Notes: a model not told the origin generated them from the sequence alone. A DNA stretch of 64,000 bases from Calliopsis andreniformis (GCF_051401765.1 NC_135064.1:24030001-24094000), one strand, 5' to 3'. Counted from the first letter of the stretch, positions 25,201 to 40,200 are shown. Numbers and translations are program-made.

Positions 25201-28200
25201 TCCGTCTCTGAAACGACTTTAGCATAGTAGACTTATTGATTATATTATTGCTATGTGTGGTAAAACTTATTCTAGTACTTGTGCTAAACTTTTCTTCTTA
25301 CGGTAACGAAAAGAAAGGAATCACCGGCTTACTTGAAACTTCTGTCCTTTATAACACCACGTATCTTAAGGGTAATGTTTAATACTCTTTAACTCTAACT
25401 TTGTTAGTCCAATTTCATACAGCCTTCCGATTGCAATTGATGTTGTTATTCATTAATTATCACATAATTATTAGTTTATATCTAAGAAGTTAGGAATAAA
25501 GTTAAGGAGACCAAACAGGGAAGTTACTTAATGGTCTCCAAACAACTCTAATTAAGATGCTATCTGACTTCCATTAAAAGCAACTCCTACGAATCCAAGT
25601 GAGCTTATTAGTCAACCTAAGATATTAAATGGATGTAGCTCATAAATGTCAATTGTACGTTTATTTAGTAGTACAGCCAATAAATGTGTTCTCGATAGAG
25701 AAATATCGATCGGTACATCCTCGCGGTTCTTATTTTTAAGCGGTCATTTCGTCACAGGTTAAATAAATACGATTTAAAAGTGGCCTGGGAAGCACGTAGC
25801 CGCACGTCAAAGGGAAAGTAGGTTAAAGGTTCGCAAGTTGGCAAGTAAGGATTTAACGGTGCCAGTAGGGATATTTCAGAAAGCTAGGATCCAAAATTCT
25901 CCCATTTTCCTCCGCCACGACTCGCAATTGTCCTCCTTATATATTTACGACGGTCGATCAATAGCGTGTTCTTCATCCCGGCCACTTGACGCGGTCTTAT
26001 TTTTCCTCGGAACGAAGAAAACGCTCCGCCGTGATTAAAAACCTTGCCAAGAGAAAACGAGTGGTCTTCTATCAAATTTAATAATAGTAACAACATGTCT
26101 TCATTGCACGGTAATATTCATAAGTTGCGAATTTACGCAAGGAAAAGAAAGAAAGAGTGAATATTATTATAACGTTGCGCAAAAAGGGAGCTGCAGCTGC
26201 ACTGCCAACTAAGTTTAAGCTCTCTTGCTGACTCTTATTAAAATCATACTATAGAACCAAGTTTCTCTTCATTTTACGATAACGTCAAGTTATTCAAGTT
26301 ATACCGTAACTACGATCGTATGGAAAGTTTACTTTATCCCTGAAAGATTTAATTACTGTTAAATTTAATCACTGACGTGCTCATCATTATCCATTTTCCA
26401 TTTTCAAAATTATTTATTAATTATTCCTTCAAGTTCCTTCTTTTATATAATAATTCATTGAAACTGAACATAATATATTAGCTAAGCACTGATGTATTGT
26501 GAGAAATCGAATAGTCATTTCGACTGAAAAATTGCCAGAAATAATAAACTGCAGACTCGTGTAGCTATTTGTTTCTTTCCTTTTCATCGAACCTGTCTGC
26601 TCCCGACTCGCGTACGTATCGTAACGAAAATGCGGCTCACGTTCATAACGTTGCATAACTTGGCACAACCTGATAGACCCTATTCGTCTTTAGAAACCTG
26701 ACCTAAGGCTCGTGCAAACGGAAAAACGGTAAGACTGCAAGCTTTCTTAGCAAGCGTGAGAGAGCTTGAGTCGAGCAATGGACTTTGCGTCAAAAGTCTG
26801 ACGCAAACTTGAAGAGAGACCGCTTGTCATCGCGAATGCTTTTAGAATGTCTATAATTTTTTTCTATCCTTTAGGTGGCTCCCTTTTCCAAAAATAGATT
26901 CACAAATGGGACCACTATAGGTGCAAGTTATGAAACCTCGCAAAAATTTGTTTCATCGCAATATGTAAAATGGTCAGCCTTGTTGAATCTGGTCTGTTCG
27001 ACGGAACAATTACTTTTAATTAAAACGTGTAATATGAGTCGTGGCTCTTTCAAGTTACAAGGCTTTGAATTATGGCTGTACGGAATTTTGAGATTCTTTC
27101 TCTCGTTAATTGTGAAAAAGCATTCTGTGGTGCCTTTTGCAGGTCTTTAATGTAAATGTTGAAAACGAGAAAAGTGTCACTACGTGTATGCATTCAAAAT
27201 TACGAGGTAGATTTAAACAGACCAAAAAGAATGCAAATTCTACTTTTTATGAGAGGTACCAAACCAACGAAATCCATAATTTTGTATTTTAATTCAAAGT
27301 CATCCAAGTTCTCAAAAAAACGATATTTAAAACTTCAAGTCTTTAATAGTGAAAATGATGAACTGGATAATTGGAATTTGGAATGCTGTCGAACCTTCTC
27401 AATACTTCAAATCTTCTAAAAGAACTCCCATTGAAATCTACTAACTGAATCAAAAATACTACACAACCCTTCATTCAAGAATCCCAGTGGCTCGCCGAGC
27501 AAGTAAATACAGGAAGGGCTGACTAATAATAAAAAGTACCTTTAAATACTCCCGCCGTGAAAATTACCCAGCTCCTCGGCACGTAACACCGCCAGAGCGT
27601 GGCATCGAAAAGGGCAACGACGAAATTATTAATAAAAATATAATTATACCACGTGGCAAGAGCCAGGGAACCGAGAAATCGATAGGCGAACGGAAAATAT
27701 CACGGGGGTGAAGGAAAAAGGATTAAAACGCGAAACACAAGCAGCGATTAGCTAATCGCGCTATCGCGAACGCGCTATCCCATTGTGCTGGCTAAGCACC
27801 TATTTATACATCAGCCATGGATCGGATTACCTCTTAAGGGGGTTCGATAGTCGATCGCGAGGCTCCACGGTTCGGAGCCTTGACGCAAACTCGGTAATGA
27901 ACGGCGGGGCCCGATAACGCGCACACTCCGACCGTCTCGGCAGCTCCCGTGCTCGCCCTTATCATTTTTATTCAGCGCCGAGCGCAGGGTATTACCCAGC
28001 TGGGCAGAAAGTTCTCGGAACCCTCCGAGGATGTACCATGAATCGTCAACTTCCCGAATCGAAATTTAAATTCGAAATCGAAACGCAGTTTCTCCCCTTC
28101 GCAATCAAATCCCTTCCCCTCTCTCCGCAGAACCTCGCTTCTTTTTATTGGAAAACTTGCTCAACTTGCTCAACTTGCTCAACTTGCTCAACTTCGCAAC

Positions 28201-31200
28201 GACCTAGGCATTGTCGTGGAAGTCGTTTCCCACCTATTCTCGCATACGTACCGCGGTGCCTTCGTATACTTACAAAAGAAAGTCTTGCTCCCAGCATGGA
28301 TTGGCCCCTTTCACAGTGACTGTCGTTGACTTCACGTTCTGCAGCTTCAGTGTTACGTAGGAGTTGAACTGATCCGCTGTAAATCGTCGATCGTTTTCAA
28401 CGTCGCCAGCTGCCCGACGATTCTCTAGCTTTCACGAGCGTGGGGAGCGTCGTTCCTTTATATACGAGAACTCGATTGATTACGGGGCAAAGGGGAGCGG
28501 CGTTGTTCTGTTCGTAAAAGGTATCCGTCCCCGCGAAAATGGGAATGTCAACGGTGACAAATACGCGGGCATCGGGCTATCGCAAAATTATTTGCAGTCG
28601 GACAAACCTGGATTTGTCCCGCGCAACCGCTAAATTAAACGTTACTCGCCCGAGCACACGATTCCTACATGGAAAAAAATCGTCACATACATCCTGCAAA
28701 AGTACGATAGACTTTTCTAGGATCTGTAATATACCCTTGTAAAACTAACAAAAATAGCTTGTTGCATAGTAAAAGTAGCTTTATTAAATCTACAAAATCG
28801 ACTTTTACTAATTCTATTAAACTCAGATCTGTTAGAGCATTTCTGTAAATTCTATAAGAGATTTCAATAACTTCAGCTCAACATTTTTTCCTTGCAACAG
28901 TTTTTCAGACTGCCTGGGATTTGTGTTCCTCGTAGACTCGTAGAAGGTCAAAGCACCTCGCGGGTATGTCTCTGTTCCTCCTGAATGCATTCTGACGCTC
29001 GCGATGCGAATAAATAATTCGAGGCGCTTTATCGAAGACACTCCATTCGACACGCAGCCCTCGGTGCCTACGTGGATCCCCTTATCAACGGTGAACGTCA
29101 AAATATTGATTAATACGTTGTAGTACGCGCGAGCCACGGAATTACAATTCTGCGTGCGCCTTCCGCGTTGTTACCGCCGCGGGCGATTTTAATTAAAAAA
29201 ATCCTTTAATTACCGATGCAGCCGAGTTGTCGCATTTTGAGCACGTACACATCTCGAAAAACGAAAATATATTTCCGGCGCGAACGAAATTATTGTCCCT
29301 GGCAGCGCGAACATCGTGGCTCGTGATAAAAATCAAGCCGTGACGCTGCCATCGCGAGTCGTTATCCCGCGGACAATTAAAGCGTTGTTTATAGAAACTG
29401 TGAAGCACCGTGGAGTGTCCTCTAGCTCATAATTAAACAGGACCGAGTGATCGTAGTTCGAGAAAATATTTCCCAGTGACCCCTCGAAGCTTGACCCGTC
29501 TAACAAGCCGTGCTGGCGGAAAACATTTATAAGCCGGCATCGAATCGATAACAGACGTAGAGGAGACATACAGAGAGGTATATATAGAAAGGCAACATTC
29601 TCGAGGAATTGCGATCGTTTCTCAATTTACGGAGGATAGGAGCAGACTCGGGCGGCGCGGTGCAGGCAAACCGTAAAGCTCCATAAGCTTTCACCCACGC
29701 CGAGCTCCCTACACGCGTGTACATTCTGGCTGCTAGCTCCCGATAACCCGTGAAAAAAGGTCCGAGAACGCGAGGCTTTGCGATATCTGCCGCGTGTGTT
29801 CGATTACTACGCCCGTCACCCTCGACATTTTGCTTCACGCGCAACGAAATTCTCTGGGCAAACAGAGGACCGTGGAACGCTGCTGATTCTGGGAATTTAT
29901 CCTAGAAAAGGTTGCCGAATCGAAACGGACTTTGACTCGAGTTAATTAAAAGTTGTATGGCTGGGTAACGAAAGAGGACACGGTCTGACGAAATTGAATT
30001 CGGAAAAATGGAGAAAAATGTGGAGATATTCTTTTGCGAAATTAGTGCTGTCAAAAGGATGGAGATAACTTGGGTGGACGCGTGTCTGATAACGTTTAGG
30101 TTGTTAACTCGGCGCTTGTTGTATGGAATAACCGCAGAATAACAAACGTATTAAATTTAAGAGGTGGCGGGATATTTTCACTAGTAATTTGGGCTTGTTT
30201 AATACGAATTTGTCAGTGACCCAGGAAAGCTGATACTGTTTAGGATACAAAATGGATACAAAATACTAGCGGTTGCACAAAGCAATACAATGATAATATC
30301 CCTTATCGGCAATTGTTAACGTAATTGCTGGTAAACGAGTTATTAATGATGATTACGGTGACACTGTCGCAATTGGAATATACAGTCGTGAACGACGGGT
30401 CGTTTGGTATAATTGAAACACGTGTTACAACCTTATTTCCGTGAAATCTCGTTACATTTGCAGCTGTACGTTATTGTGCATAAAGAACGCTTAGCCTGAC
30501 TCGCATGATGTATTACCTGTCTTCGTGATTCTCCAAACAATTTCTCATTCGTGCGTCTGTGGATTGTGCTAATTCGATTTGACGAGAGTAAAAATGTTGA
30601 GAGTGGCTATTTCAGCGTAGGTATATGTACTTGGACTTTTTATCTTGACTATGCTGCAGTAGAAGGTATAAAATACAGTCCAAACATGCATTACAGGAAA
30701 AAGTTACACTGGAAATATGTGATATATTTTTGCATAATTAGTAAAATGAATTAGTGTAACTATAGGTAGAATATGTGAAAAGGATAACTCTATAAACAAC
30801 TGTAGATTCGTGAAACTTTAGTATTCAATAAGTATTGGTTCTTCGAGCTAAATAAGCAACCCTGAATGCCTAAGTTCCAATACAGCTATTCCAAGGTATA
30901 CTGAATCCAATAAAGAAGGTTCAAGGATTAATAGGTATCGATAAACGTGTTCTACGACACGTAGGACTCAATATATATAATTCCCCGATTTGTGGCTCCC
31001 AATACACATACCCGAGAGCATGTACAATTCGATATGAAGAACCCATAGACTGCTATGTATTATCGGGCGTTCCAAGACACGTAGGACCCAATATAGAGAA
31101 TCCTGCATCCGTCAAACTGAATACAAACAACCCCGATGAAGCAGGTCCTGATCGAGAAAATCTCTGAACTTTTCAAACACGATACATGCCAAAATCTTGC

Positions 31201-34200
31201 AACAGAATACGCATGACCTTTGATCTTCGAAACACACTAGCGATGAGCCAACATTCACAGAATCCGATATCGACATTTGAGGGACGCGTTGACACAAGGA
31301 GAAATTAAGAGGATCTGAGAGACCTAGAGTTATAGACGATCGTGGAATTTAGAATATCTCAGAGGGATCTGAGAGTCTGAAGGTTCTGAAAGCTTCACAA
31401 GGCTGGAAAGTCTGTGGGATGCTGGATACGTCAGATCAGCCCTTCAAATCCACAGCACCCTTCAAATCCATAATAATCTCTACGTGCCTATCATCCTCAA
31501 ATAGGAATGGGATTCTTCAAAATATGAGTCACCCCTATAACAGAGGGGACCAAGAACCGGAAGTACAAGTAAGGAAGTGGCAATTCGATATGAAGCTATA
31601 GTGAGGCACGAAACAGAAAAAGGAAGCATAATTAAAAAATATTTCTTTCTAGACTCTGGACTTATTGTTCACCTACAATCACCATTTTTCCTCTTGTATC
31701 TTCGATCCTCATACACTCTGTATTTCACAAGACATATCTATTGTACTTCTCCTGCAGCATGTAACAGAGAGACACGTGCCCATTTAAATCCGCGACGTAC
31801 GATCAAGGAAAAGCTATGTAAACATTGCATCCTATAGCCGTCCTTACGCGCGACGTTCACGGAAAATAATGATTCCCGTGGCTGGTAGCTGGCTAGGGAC
31901 AGCACACGTGCCAGCATTCACAGGATACAAAAAGACACGCAATATGAATGCAAAGTTACTGAAAGTCTCAAGGCTTTTATCTGTCACGGCGCGGCGTGAA
32001 ACAACGCGCGGCGAACCGTCGGAGGCATAACAGGAAATTACTGCGATCTGGAAAGTTTAAACGTTAACGTTGTACGTATAAAAGGCTGCCCTTGCGCGGC
32101 GCAAGTTATCTCGCGTTAAACAATGCAAAACGCTAGGAACCCTGGCTCCGTGGAAACAGCGAATGGTTAATTTTAGTTTCACGCCGCTAGATTACCACGT
32201 CTTGAAATAAAAAAATGACATTTCCGTCCGATGTAAGCCCTCCGCGAGATATCGCATTTCACGAGAGTGAGAAATTCCAGGGAGCAAAACACCGTGATTC
32301 AAGCTCTGAATAATGAATTCGCGGCGTTTTAGATCCGGCTGCTCGAACGAGAATCGCGTGAGATACGTATCACCTTTGACGACTTCGAGAATAATTCGCT
32401 ATTCTCTTAAAATAAAAATCAGTACGTAATAAAAACAGACTGCTACTCTAGCTGCTGATGTTGTCGCGACTCGGTAATAAATGACCCTGCGACAGCATTT
32501 AGGAGTCTCTTATCCGGCATGATCCGACGCACAATTTGAAAGCATTTGTCACCGTGACTCTTAAGAGTGTAACAAGCTTGCACGCGAACAGGAGCACGCA
32601 TTATTGTTGGTTTATATCTGTGGCTGTAAGGCAAAATGACTCGTGTTACATTTCTAAGAGATTTGACTTGTGCCCTTAACTCAAACCTAAAATATAGAAT
32701 TTATATCTTCAGAAGAAAGGTATTTCAAAAGAATTTTTTCATTTAAAAATAAGGATTTAAGAAGACAGGATTCTATGGGACAGTACTAAAATGGAAACCT
32801 TTAAACGCCAATAATATCTAGGAAAGAAAGACATGTGGCTTAAAGTAAAAGTTGGAGGTTCAATTAAGGTAAAAGCTCAAAGTTTCTAAATGCATTGCTC
32901 ATGCGACTTTGTCTTACAGCCACTGAAACTGTATAAGCATTCACATCTTATTACCCATGCCCGAAGGAAACCGCCCTGCTGTTTGTCCATGTCTGAACGA
33001 ATAATATAAACCAACCCTTATTTGCATGTCTCCAGACAAAGTGAAGGAGCTTTCGAGGAAACCGCTATTTGCAACGTCGCGTAGCTGGGATCCCTGTCCC
33101 GCCGCAGAAAAATTACTTCGGCATGAACAGAACATCGCCATATTCCGGCCGAGGAGTCACATACCCTCTAACTTGGAACTCGTCCAATCGGAATGCAACA
33201 AATTTTGCGCGGTCTCCAGAACTGGAGCGTGAGCGGGGGCTTCGTTTCATGAAAGTATTGCTTCGATTCCGATTTCGGAAACAATCGAACGACGACGACA
33301 GATCAGTCAGTCTGGACGGAAACGCGCGCCACGCTCGTGTAAGCATCGAAGACCAGACAGGAACAACTTTGCTGGAAGTTCAAGAGTTTTGGCCGGTCAG
33401 GGCTGTGAGGAAGTCGACCCCCACTTTCTGAGTCTTGTGTGTACTTTGGTGTTATGGATTGGATAGTAGGAAGCGGGAAACTCTGAATCTTTTCTTCGTG
33501 AAACTCTGAAAATAAGGTGTTGCGTTAACCATCTATTAGTGGAGTGTTGGTATTGGGAGAAAACCTGGCTGGCACAGATAATAGGTAGCTATTAAGAGCA
33601 GTCAAATTTGTGTCTAAAAACTACTACGAGTAAGAAAAATAATTACACAATATTCAACAGATATCTAACTTTGTCAAATTGCTCAAATTTTATGCTCTAT
33701 CTACTCTAAACAGACTCAAACTCAACTACTCCTAACTTCACTCAAGGACCGCAGTGGGAGTCATCATTTAGCACCCCTGGGTGGCCAAAACTCGTGAACC
33801 AGAGTATAAAAGCAGTCGGTTGTTCCTCATTCCAGGTCCTCCCATTAACTTCTCTCCATTTTCTTCCACTTGGTGGTCCCCTTGGATACAAACCATCCTC
33901 GCAGGCGAACCGCGCTTTCTTCACTGCAACAAAAAAGCAAAGAGGGGAATCAGAGGTGGAACAGATGATTCATTTTGGAGATTTATTCGCAGGACACCGG
34001 CGAGAAGATAATATTAACGATTTGTGGGCCACTTGATTTCGCTAAATCAACTGGAACGAACTGCGTGCAACGCGTACGAGCGTCCATAAATGCAATTAAA
34101 CCGCACCGGCTCGATTAAAAGCACACCTACGTACGACGGACGGCACTTTCGGAATAATTAAAACGAAACTGGGTTATTCCACTTATTTGTCTTAACGCAA

Positions 34201-37200
34201 ACAGGCCGATGGGTAATTTCATTTGCCCCGAGTTCGGGGGCCAGTCGATTGGACGGAGATGAAGAGTCACGCGAGCCAAGGAGTAATTGTATTTATTTAG
34301 ACGCTGTTACGTTATATTGCGCCCCTGAAATTTATTACCCTCCACATTTCAATCTCCCATTTATTTCTGATTAGAGTGATTGAGATATTGCCGTTCGTAT
34401 TATGAAAAGTATATTGGGGATAATTAATTAATATTTTCAGGTTAAGAACGTATCCATTTTATAACTATAAAGGATACTATAATATAATATAAAGTAGAAA
34501 TATATTTCAAACATAATGTACCAACAATTCGAAATAAAATATAGAATCAAATTGTATCAAATTGCAGACATCATTCTATTTGAAAAATAGCAGCCACAAC
34601 TGCCCTCAGCAGGTGTATCACGGAAGAAGATGGCAGTCTTGTTTTCCCAAGAAAGGCCATTCGAAAACTATCCCATTTCAGGAGCTATCGTAGCACGGTT
34701 CCTCTCAGCCTTGATATCAATTCCTCGCACGGCGACGATAAAAAGGGAAAGAGACCAAAATTGAAAGATTTTCGAGTATATAGAGGACTGTTTGACCGAG
34801 ACGGAACTCATCCCTCCATCTTTAGCTTTCATAAATAGCAGCCACTTTTAACCACGTCCCGAGACCGAAGACATATACGCGGAAATTGAAGCCGACGCTC
34901 GTGAATTCGATTTCGACGTTTCACGATTTTCCATTCAACATCCACCATCTGAATAAATCAATTCGCCGCAATCCACGTGTGACACTTCAACGACAATGAG
35001 CCTCGCCTTGAAACGGCTTCCATATATGCATTCGACGAGAACCAGTGGTAGACAGATAGACCCGCGCCCCCGATCGAGCTATTCGAACACGAGAAGGGAA
35101 TTCAATTTCTTCCAGCCGCGATGGCAGCGGAGACAGGGATCGAAAAAGCATCGGTAACGACATATAAAATGCACTTGACCGACTGCTCTCGGAAGAGGGG
35201 CTACGCCGCTAACGAGCCAATCAATGCATCCATGTGAAAATTATAATTATCAGGCGCTACCCGATGAACTACGTGATAATTAATTGCTCACGTCTTAATG
35301 AACTGCGCGGGAAGCAGTCCCTGCAGCGGGGAGGCTTAAGAACAATCGTATGCTGCGATTGTTGTTCGCTCTTTGTACCGATGACGGTTCTCAGAATTAG
35401 CAAGGATCGATCAATCGATCGAGGGAGTTTGGAATTGCTGGCTCTGACGTAGATATTATTAATTTTTTAATTAATATTTAACGCTAGAATTACGGAAGAA
35501 ATTGAAGTGAAAATTAAAATGCAAATGGATAGAAAATTCTCGTTATTGAATTGCGTACTTTTTAGAAGATTATTTCTAATAATTCTAGGGTTAAAATAAA
35601 TACCTGCAGAATAATCTTTAAATATTATGAATTATGTTTTATATCTACTTCGTTTCTGAAGTTTCTTTAACTAAAAATATCTGAGCCTAGAGATTGTGCT
35701 CAGCATCACCACTGCTCAAGAGCAAAAAAAGAACATGTTCTGAATACAAATGTATCGCCCGTTTCAATGCTCTCTGATCGAGTATTTTGACTTTCATGTA
35801 TCCCAAGCGACTAACCTCATATTTTGTAGGTTCGCCGCAGACTTATGGAAAATCATTGGATCTCACCCTCTACCTGTTGACAGCAAATTGCTAGCGTCAC
35901 GAAAAAACGAAATCGATCAACCTCTACCTTCAAAATGGCGAACATTAAACTTGTTTAGTTCTTAGAATTACTATACCCAAAACAAGCAGAATTTTGTAAG
36001 CACAGGATGATGTAAATGTAGATTACAACGCTTGCCAACTTAACATGCTGTTCCATTTACATGAATCGGCGTATAAAAATGCAACATCACGAGCAAGTGC
36101 GTGTCATGTTGCCCGCTAGTAGCGAAGTCAATATTTCACTGGGTCAAACGCTACTCTATGGGGGAATTACATCGTTATCGCGATAAAAAGTTAACGTCTA
36201 GTAACTTCCTGACTGCCAGGACACGGAATTTGACGCGAGGATGTAATAGAACGTTGTGTACCCGACCAGATATTGTAACGGACGTCGTTTCAGCACGTTT
36301 TATCGAAGCAGGGTAAGTCTGACAGCCCGATTAGACTTAATAAGATTCAAGGAGGCCTCTAGGTCAAACAGCTCAAGCTCATTTTCCACGTGTGAATAAT
36401 TATATCGATCGAAACAATAACAGGCAATTGCGGTTAAGGAGAATAGTGCGTGGCAAGGTTAATTGTTCTTCAATTGATTAATACTCAATAACACTAGATT
36501 GTCGTGATAAAGCATGTGTGGGTAGCTTACATTTGCGCAGAAGGGGCAAGAAGGATGTGGTATACCAGAAAATCCTGAATTCTGGAAATGAAAATGAAAG
36601 GAGGGAAATGAGTATAGGGAAATGAAAATACGTATTTTGAAAATATATAGCTGACGGTACCTATATTTATAGAATAGCAGTCTGAAATAATGTCGGTGTT
36701 TAAACGCCTCAGGATTTGTTATTCAGCACGTGGATCTGCAAAAAACTGACGCGAATCTTTTTTTAAGACACTTCTAGCGAAAAGGTCACGAAGCGACTCG
36801 TCTACGTATGTTCTTGGGGCAAACAGATACTAACTTGTCCGGAGTTCGTGCTTCCTCGTACCTGTGCGTACCTATAGATAACCGTGCAAGGACCCAACGA
36901 ACCAGAGAAGATTCAAAGCGATGACCTGTACTAATAAATGCCAGACAACGCGTTCAAAACTGGTGAAGCAGGTAGCCTTACGAGGTTGGACGCCACTTCG
37001 TCTAACGTAGACTTATTCTACTTGCTTCTCCGTAAGTAGAATGAGTCAGGATAGAGGCTGTGTTCCTACTTTATTTTGTAGTTCCTTGCTAACTATAATT
37101 TTAACTACATAGTTACGAACTTACAGTATGTTATTGGTAAAATATTTTATGGGTTCATTAATAAGTGACATATTCTACTTGCAGTAGTACAATTAGGATA

Positions 37201-40200
37201 AATTGAGACGTTTTTTCGTGAAATCAATTGCGGTATAGGAACGACTGCAGTAAAGTTGCTGTTATAAATTTGAATATTTAAACATTTGAATATTTGAAAA
37301 TTTGAATATTTGAAAATTTGAAAATTTGAATATTTGAAAATTTGAAAATTTGAATATTTGAAAATTTGAATATTGGAGAATTGGAATATTGGAAAATTTG
37401 AAAATTTGAAAATTTAAAAGTTCGAAAATTTGAAAATTTAAAAATTCGATAATTTGAAAATTTAAAAATTCGAAAATTTGAAAATTTGAAAATTTGAATA
37501 TTTGAATATTTGAAAATTAATTCTGTATGTTTAAAAGAGTAGATACAGAAAAGAGTGAATTCCTGTGGAATTCAATGCACATAGAAGCAACTTAGAACTT
37601 GGCTGGGACCGTGTGATCCGAGTAGAAATAAGCGTATTCGTAAATGGCTCGTTAATGTACTGTGGTGCGTTACAGTAAAGGACTCGAGGGCACGAAAGGA
37701 TCTCGATACTAATTTTTCCACGTTAACGCAATCGCTTGGAGGCACGTAATACGCTTGTATAATAGCGTATTAGGTCGAGCGAGCATGGGTCAGCGTTACA
37801 ATTCTCAGAAATCGTGACTTGTCGAGCTCCTGAAATACACGAGGACGTTAAAGTTTCATTCGGCCTGCATTTATTTTTTTCTTCTATTAAACTGCTTCAT
37901 ACGTGACACGAATTACCTTTCCAGCGAAGAGGAATATTCGAGCTTGATTAAATATGAATATGATTCTGAATTCTGTCGATACAATAAAGAATACAAAGAA
38001 TACCAGTCCACTGGTATTATCAATAATTTGTCGGACTAACTTTAATTGGTGCCGAAAATATAACAGTAAAATAAAGACAACGCGATATCGATTAAGCGAG
38101 AAGCATAACATCCATCCCAGGGGAGAGTCGTTGCTCTTACTGGCTTGCAAAAATTCCCCTACACTGCAGAAGCTCTCGTGAAACAATATCGATGACCCGG
38201 ATAGAAAACAATAATTTAAAAGAACCGTATATTTCAGTATTCCTAGCGCAGATACCTATACGAAGCTGGCCAACCAACAGTGGATACTAACCAACAGGTG
38301 CATATCACTCAATTACCTTTTCTTTTGCAAATTAATTATCCTCGACCACTTAAAATAACCTGCTCTCCCGTGCATGATGCCGTTTTGATATCTGTACAAG
38401 CTGGCGTGCGGCCAGACGCGATTGAACTCCTAATATGCAACGGGAAAACCACGGAAAAGTTTTGGACTTTCGGTAAATAGGATCCGAAATTATTAATCGG
38501 GAGAGAAATGCATTTATAAAGGAATAGGATCGTCTATATTTATAAGGTGATGTAAGGAAGGGATCGAAGAATTTATGGGCATTAACATTCAATGATGTAG
38601 ACAGTGATCAACCTCGATGAAAAGGGATTAGACGGGTTCAGTGATTTAGGAGATATACAAACGCGAGTACTGGACACCTGTGAAGCAATTTAACACAGTT
38701 CTGATGTATTTCAATGTTTAATGGTTCAATATATTCTGGAATGCTATATGATCGAAAGTTCTGAGGTTCGAGATGTCCTCAATCTCTCTGAATCTTCGTC
38801 CACGCATCTTCTAAAAAAATATCCCCACAGAGGGACTTAGATGTTTCAATAAAAAAATGGTGTTGAAGGTGACCTGGCTGAAGAACAATCCGAGTGAAAA
38901 TTGAGTTCTTTTCTAGGCAGACCAAGTCCTTCAAGGAAATCAACACCAAATACAATTCACATACATTTATTTCTTCAAAAATTGCGCTGCCCTATAGTTC
39001 CATATCGGTACAAAGTCGATAAAAACTCCTAGTTTTAACACAATATGTCTACTCTAAATATTTTCAAGAAACTGTAAGTACAGCATGTAGTCTAGAACGA
39101 AGAACCCCTCTACACATCAAGGTGGTTTTGCGCCTGTTAACTGATCTACCAATCTACTTTTTCGGAATCCTTCCCCACGATCTCCAGCACTCCGTCACGT
39201 CAGCCTCATTTGAAATTAGAATCACCATGCATAGCGTGATAGAACTTCCAGCGAATGTAGCGTGGCAGCGGCCAAGTAAAACTGCTCCACTATAATTTTT
39301 ATAGTAACATCAAATCAAACACACGGTAGACCTAAGGAACGGCCAACCATCGTTGCATTTATTCCGTCGGATACATATCTACAGCAGAATACCTGGTGGC
39401 GTACCATTTGCATATACCACATCCCACAGTGTATTATCAAATGAAGCGGGGCTAGAAAAAGCGTGCTCCACCCACGGCTTTAAAATTCCTGCAAGCTCGG
39501 AGCGCAATAGCCATAAAAACGCTGCCCGTCCCATCGAGAAACCTCGTCCACCAGCCGCGAGAGTGGGGTGCCTTCTGGTAACGCGTACAAAGCGAAAGCA
39601 ACCCTGAAAAGTCATAAACTAAAAAGCGCGATGCGAGGGTGGTGAAGGGCGCCGAGGAGCGAATTCCACGGAAAACCCGGTAGCAAGGGGCTGTACATCA
39701 TCCAGCGTGTACGAAGTTACGCGTGGTGTCTTTTGCCTTCGAACAACTCGAGACAATGGCCATCTACGTGTATGAATACCAGTTGAGAACTTCTTGTCGA
39801 CGTTCTCCGTCGTCATTGTTTCGCGCTCGCGTCCCGCATTGTATCTGCTCCGCGACTGGCGCGTTCGTGCGTAGCCACGAGCCAGTGTGAGCGCGCATAC
39901 GTTAATGGGATACTTTCCACCCTATGCTTTCTACCCCAGCCATCGAGAGCAGTTTCGAGGGGTTAGTACACTATGCGAGGTCGAAAAAGTCAATTTAAAC
40001 CAATTTTTCTGTGGGTAGAGGTCTCTGGGAATGCTTTTATTCGATGCTGAGTAGGAGATCGAAAAATAAGAGAGGTGGGAATTCTTTTTTAGAGCCATGA
40101 CAGGTTGACGAGCACGCTATTTTGGAGGTGCTCAATGACCAGGGAGAAGAAACTGTGGTTCCTGGATAGGGATGATGGATTATGTGTACTGCAGAGGTAT

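Larger units (their letters stand above)
24703..28273 (-). other. unc-13 intron 3 (3.6 kb)
   Basis: This intron lies between C2A exons 3 and 4. It holds a MITE-like element (24.80-24.92 kb), a perfect 16-bp palindrome (27744-27759) and a short 9-bp tandem repeat just downstream of exon 3 (28.15-28.19 kb). The stretch 27.5-28.0 kb is GC-rich with a run of CGCG and TAAT-type words, possibly a conserved regulatory block. No coding sequence was seen. Confidence 0.75.

Noticed and set aside
33113..33346. Minus-strand DRAKF motif considered as the missing unc-13 microexon
   Set aside because: The acceptor is weak, no donor gives a length divisible by three, and the site at 33894-33923 fits far better.
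36514..36557. Minus-strand 44-nt exon-like segment with donor GTAAGC
   Set aside because: Its length is not compatible with the flanking phases and its translation does not match Munc13.
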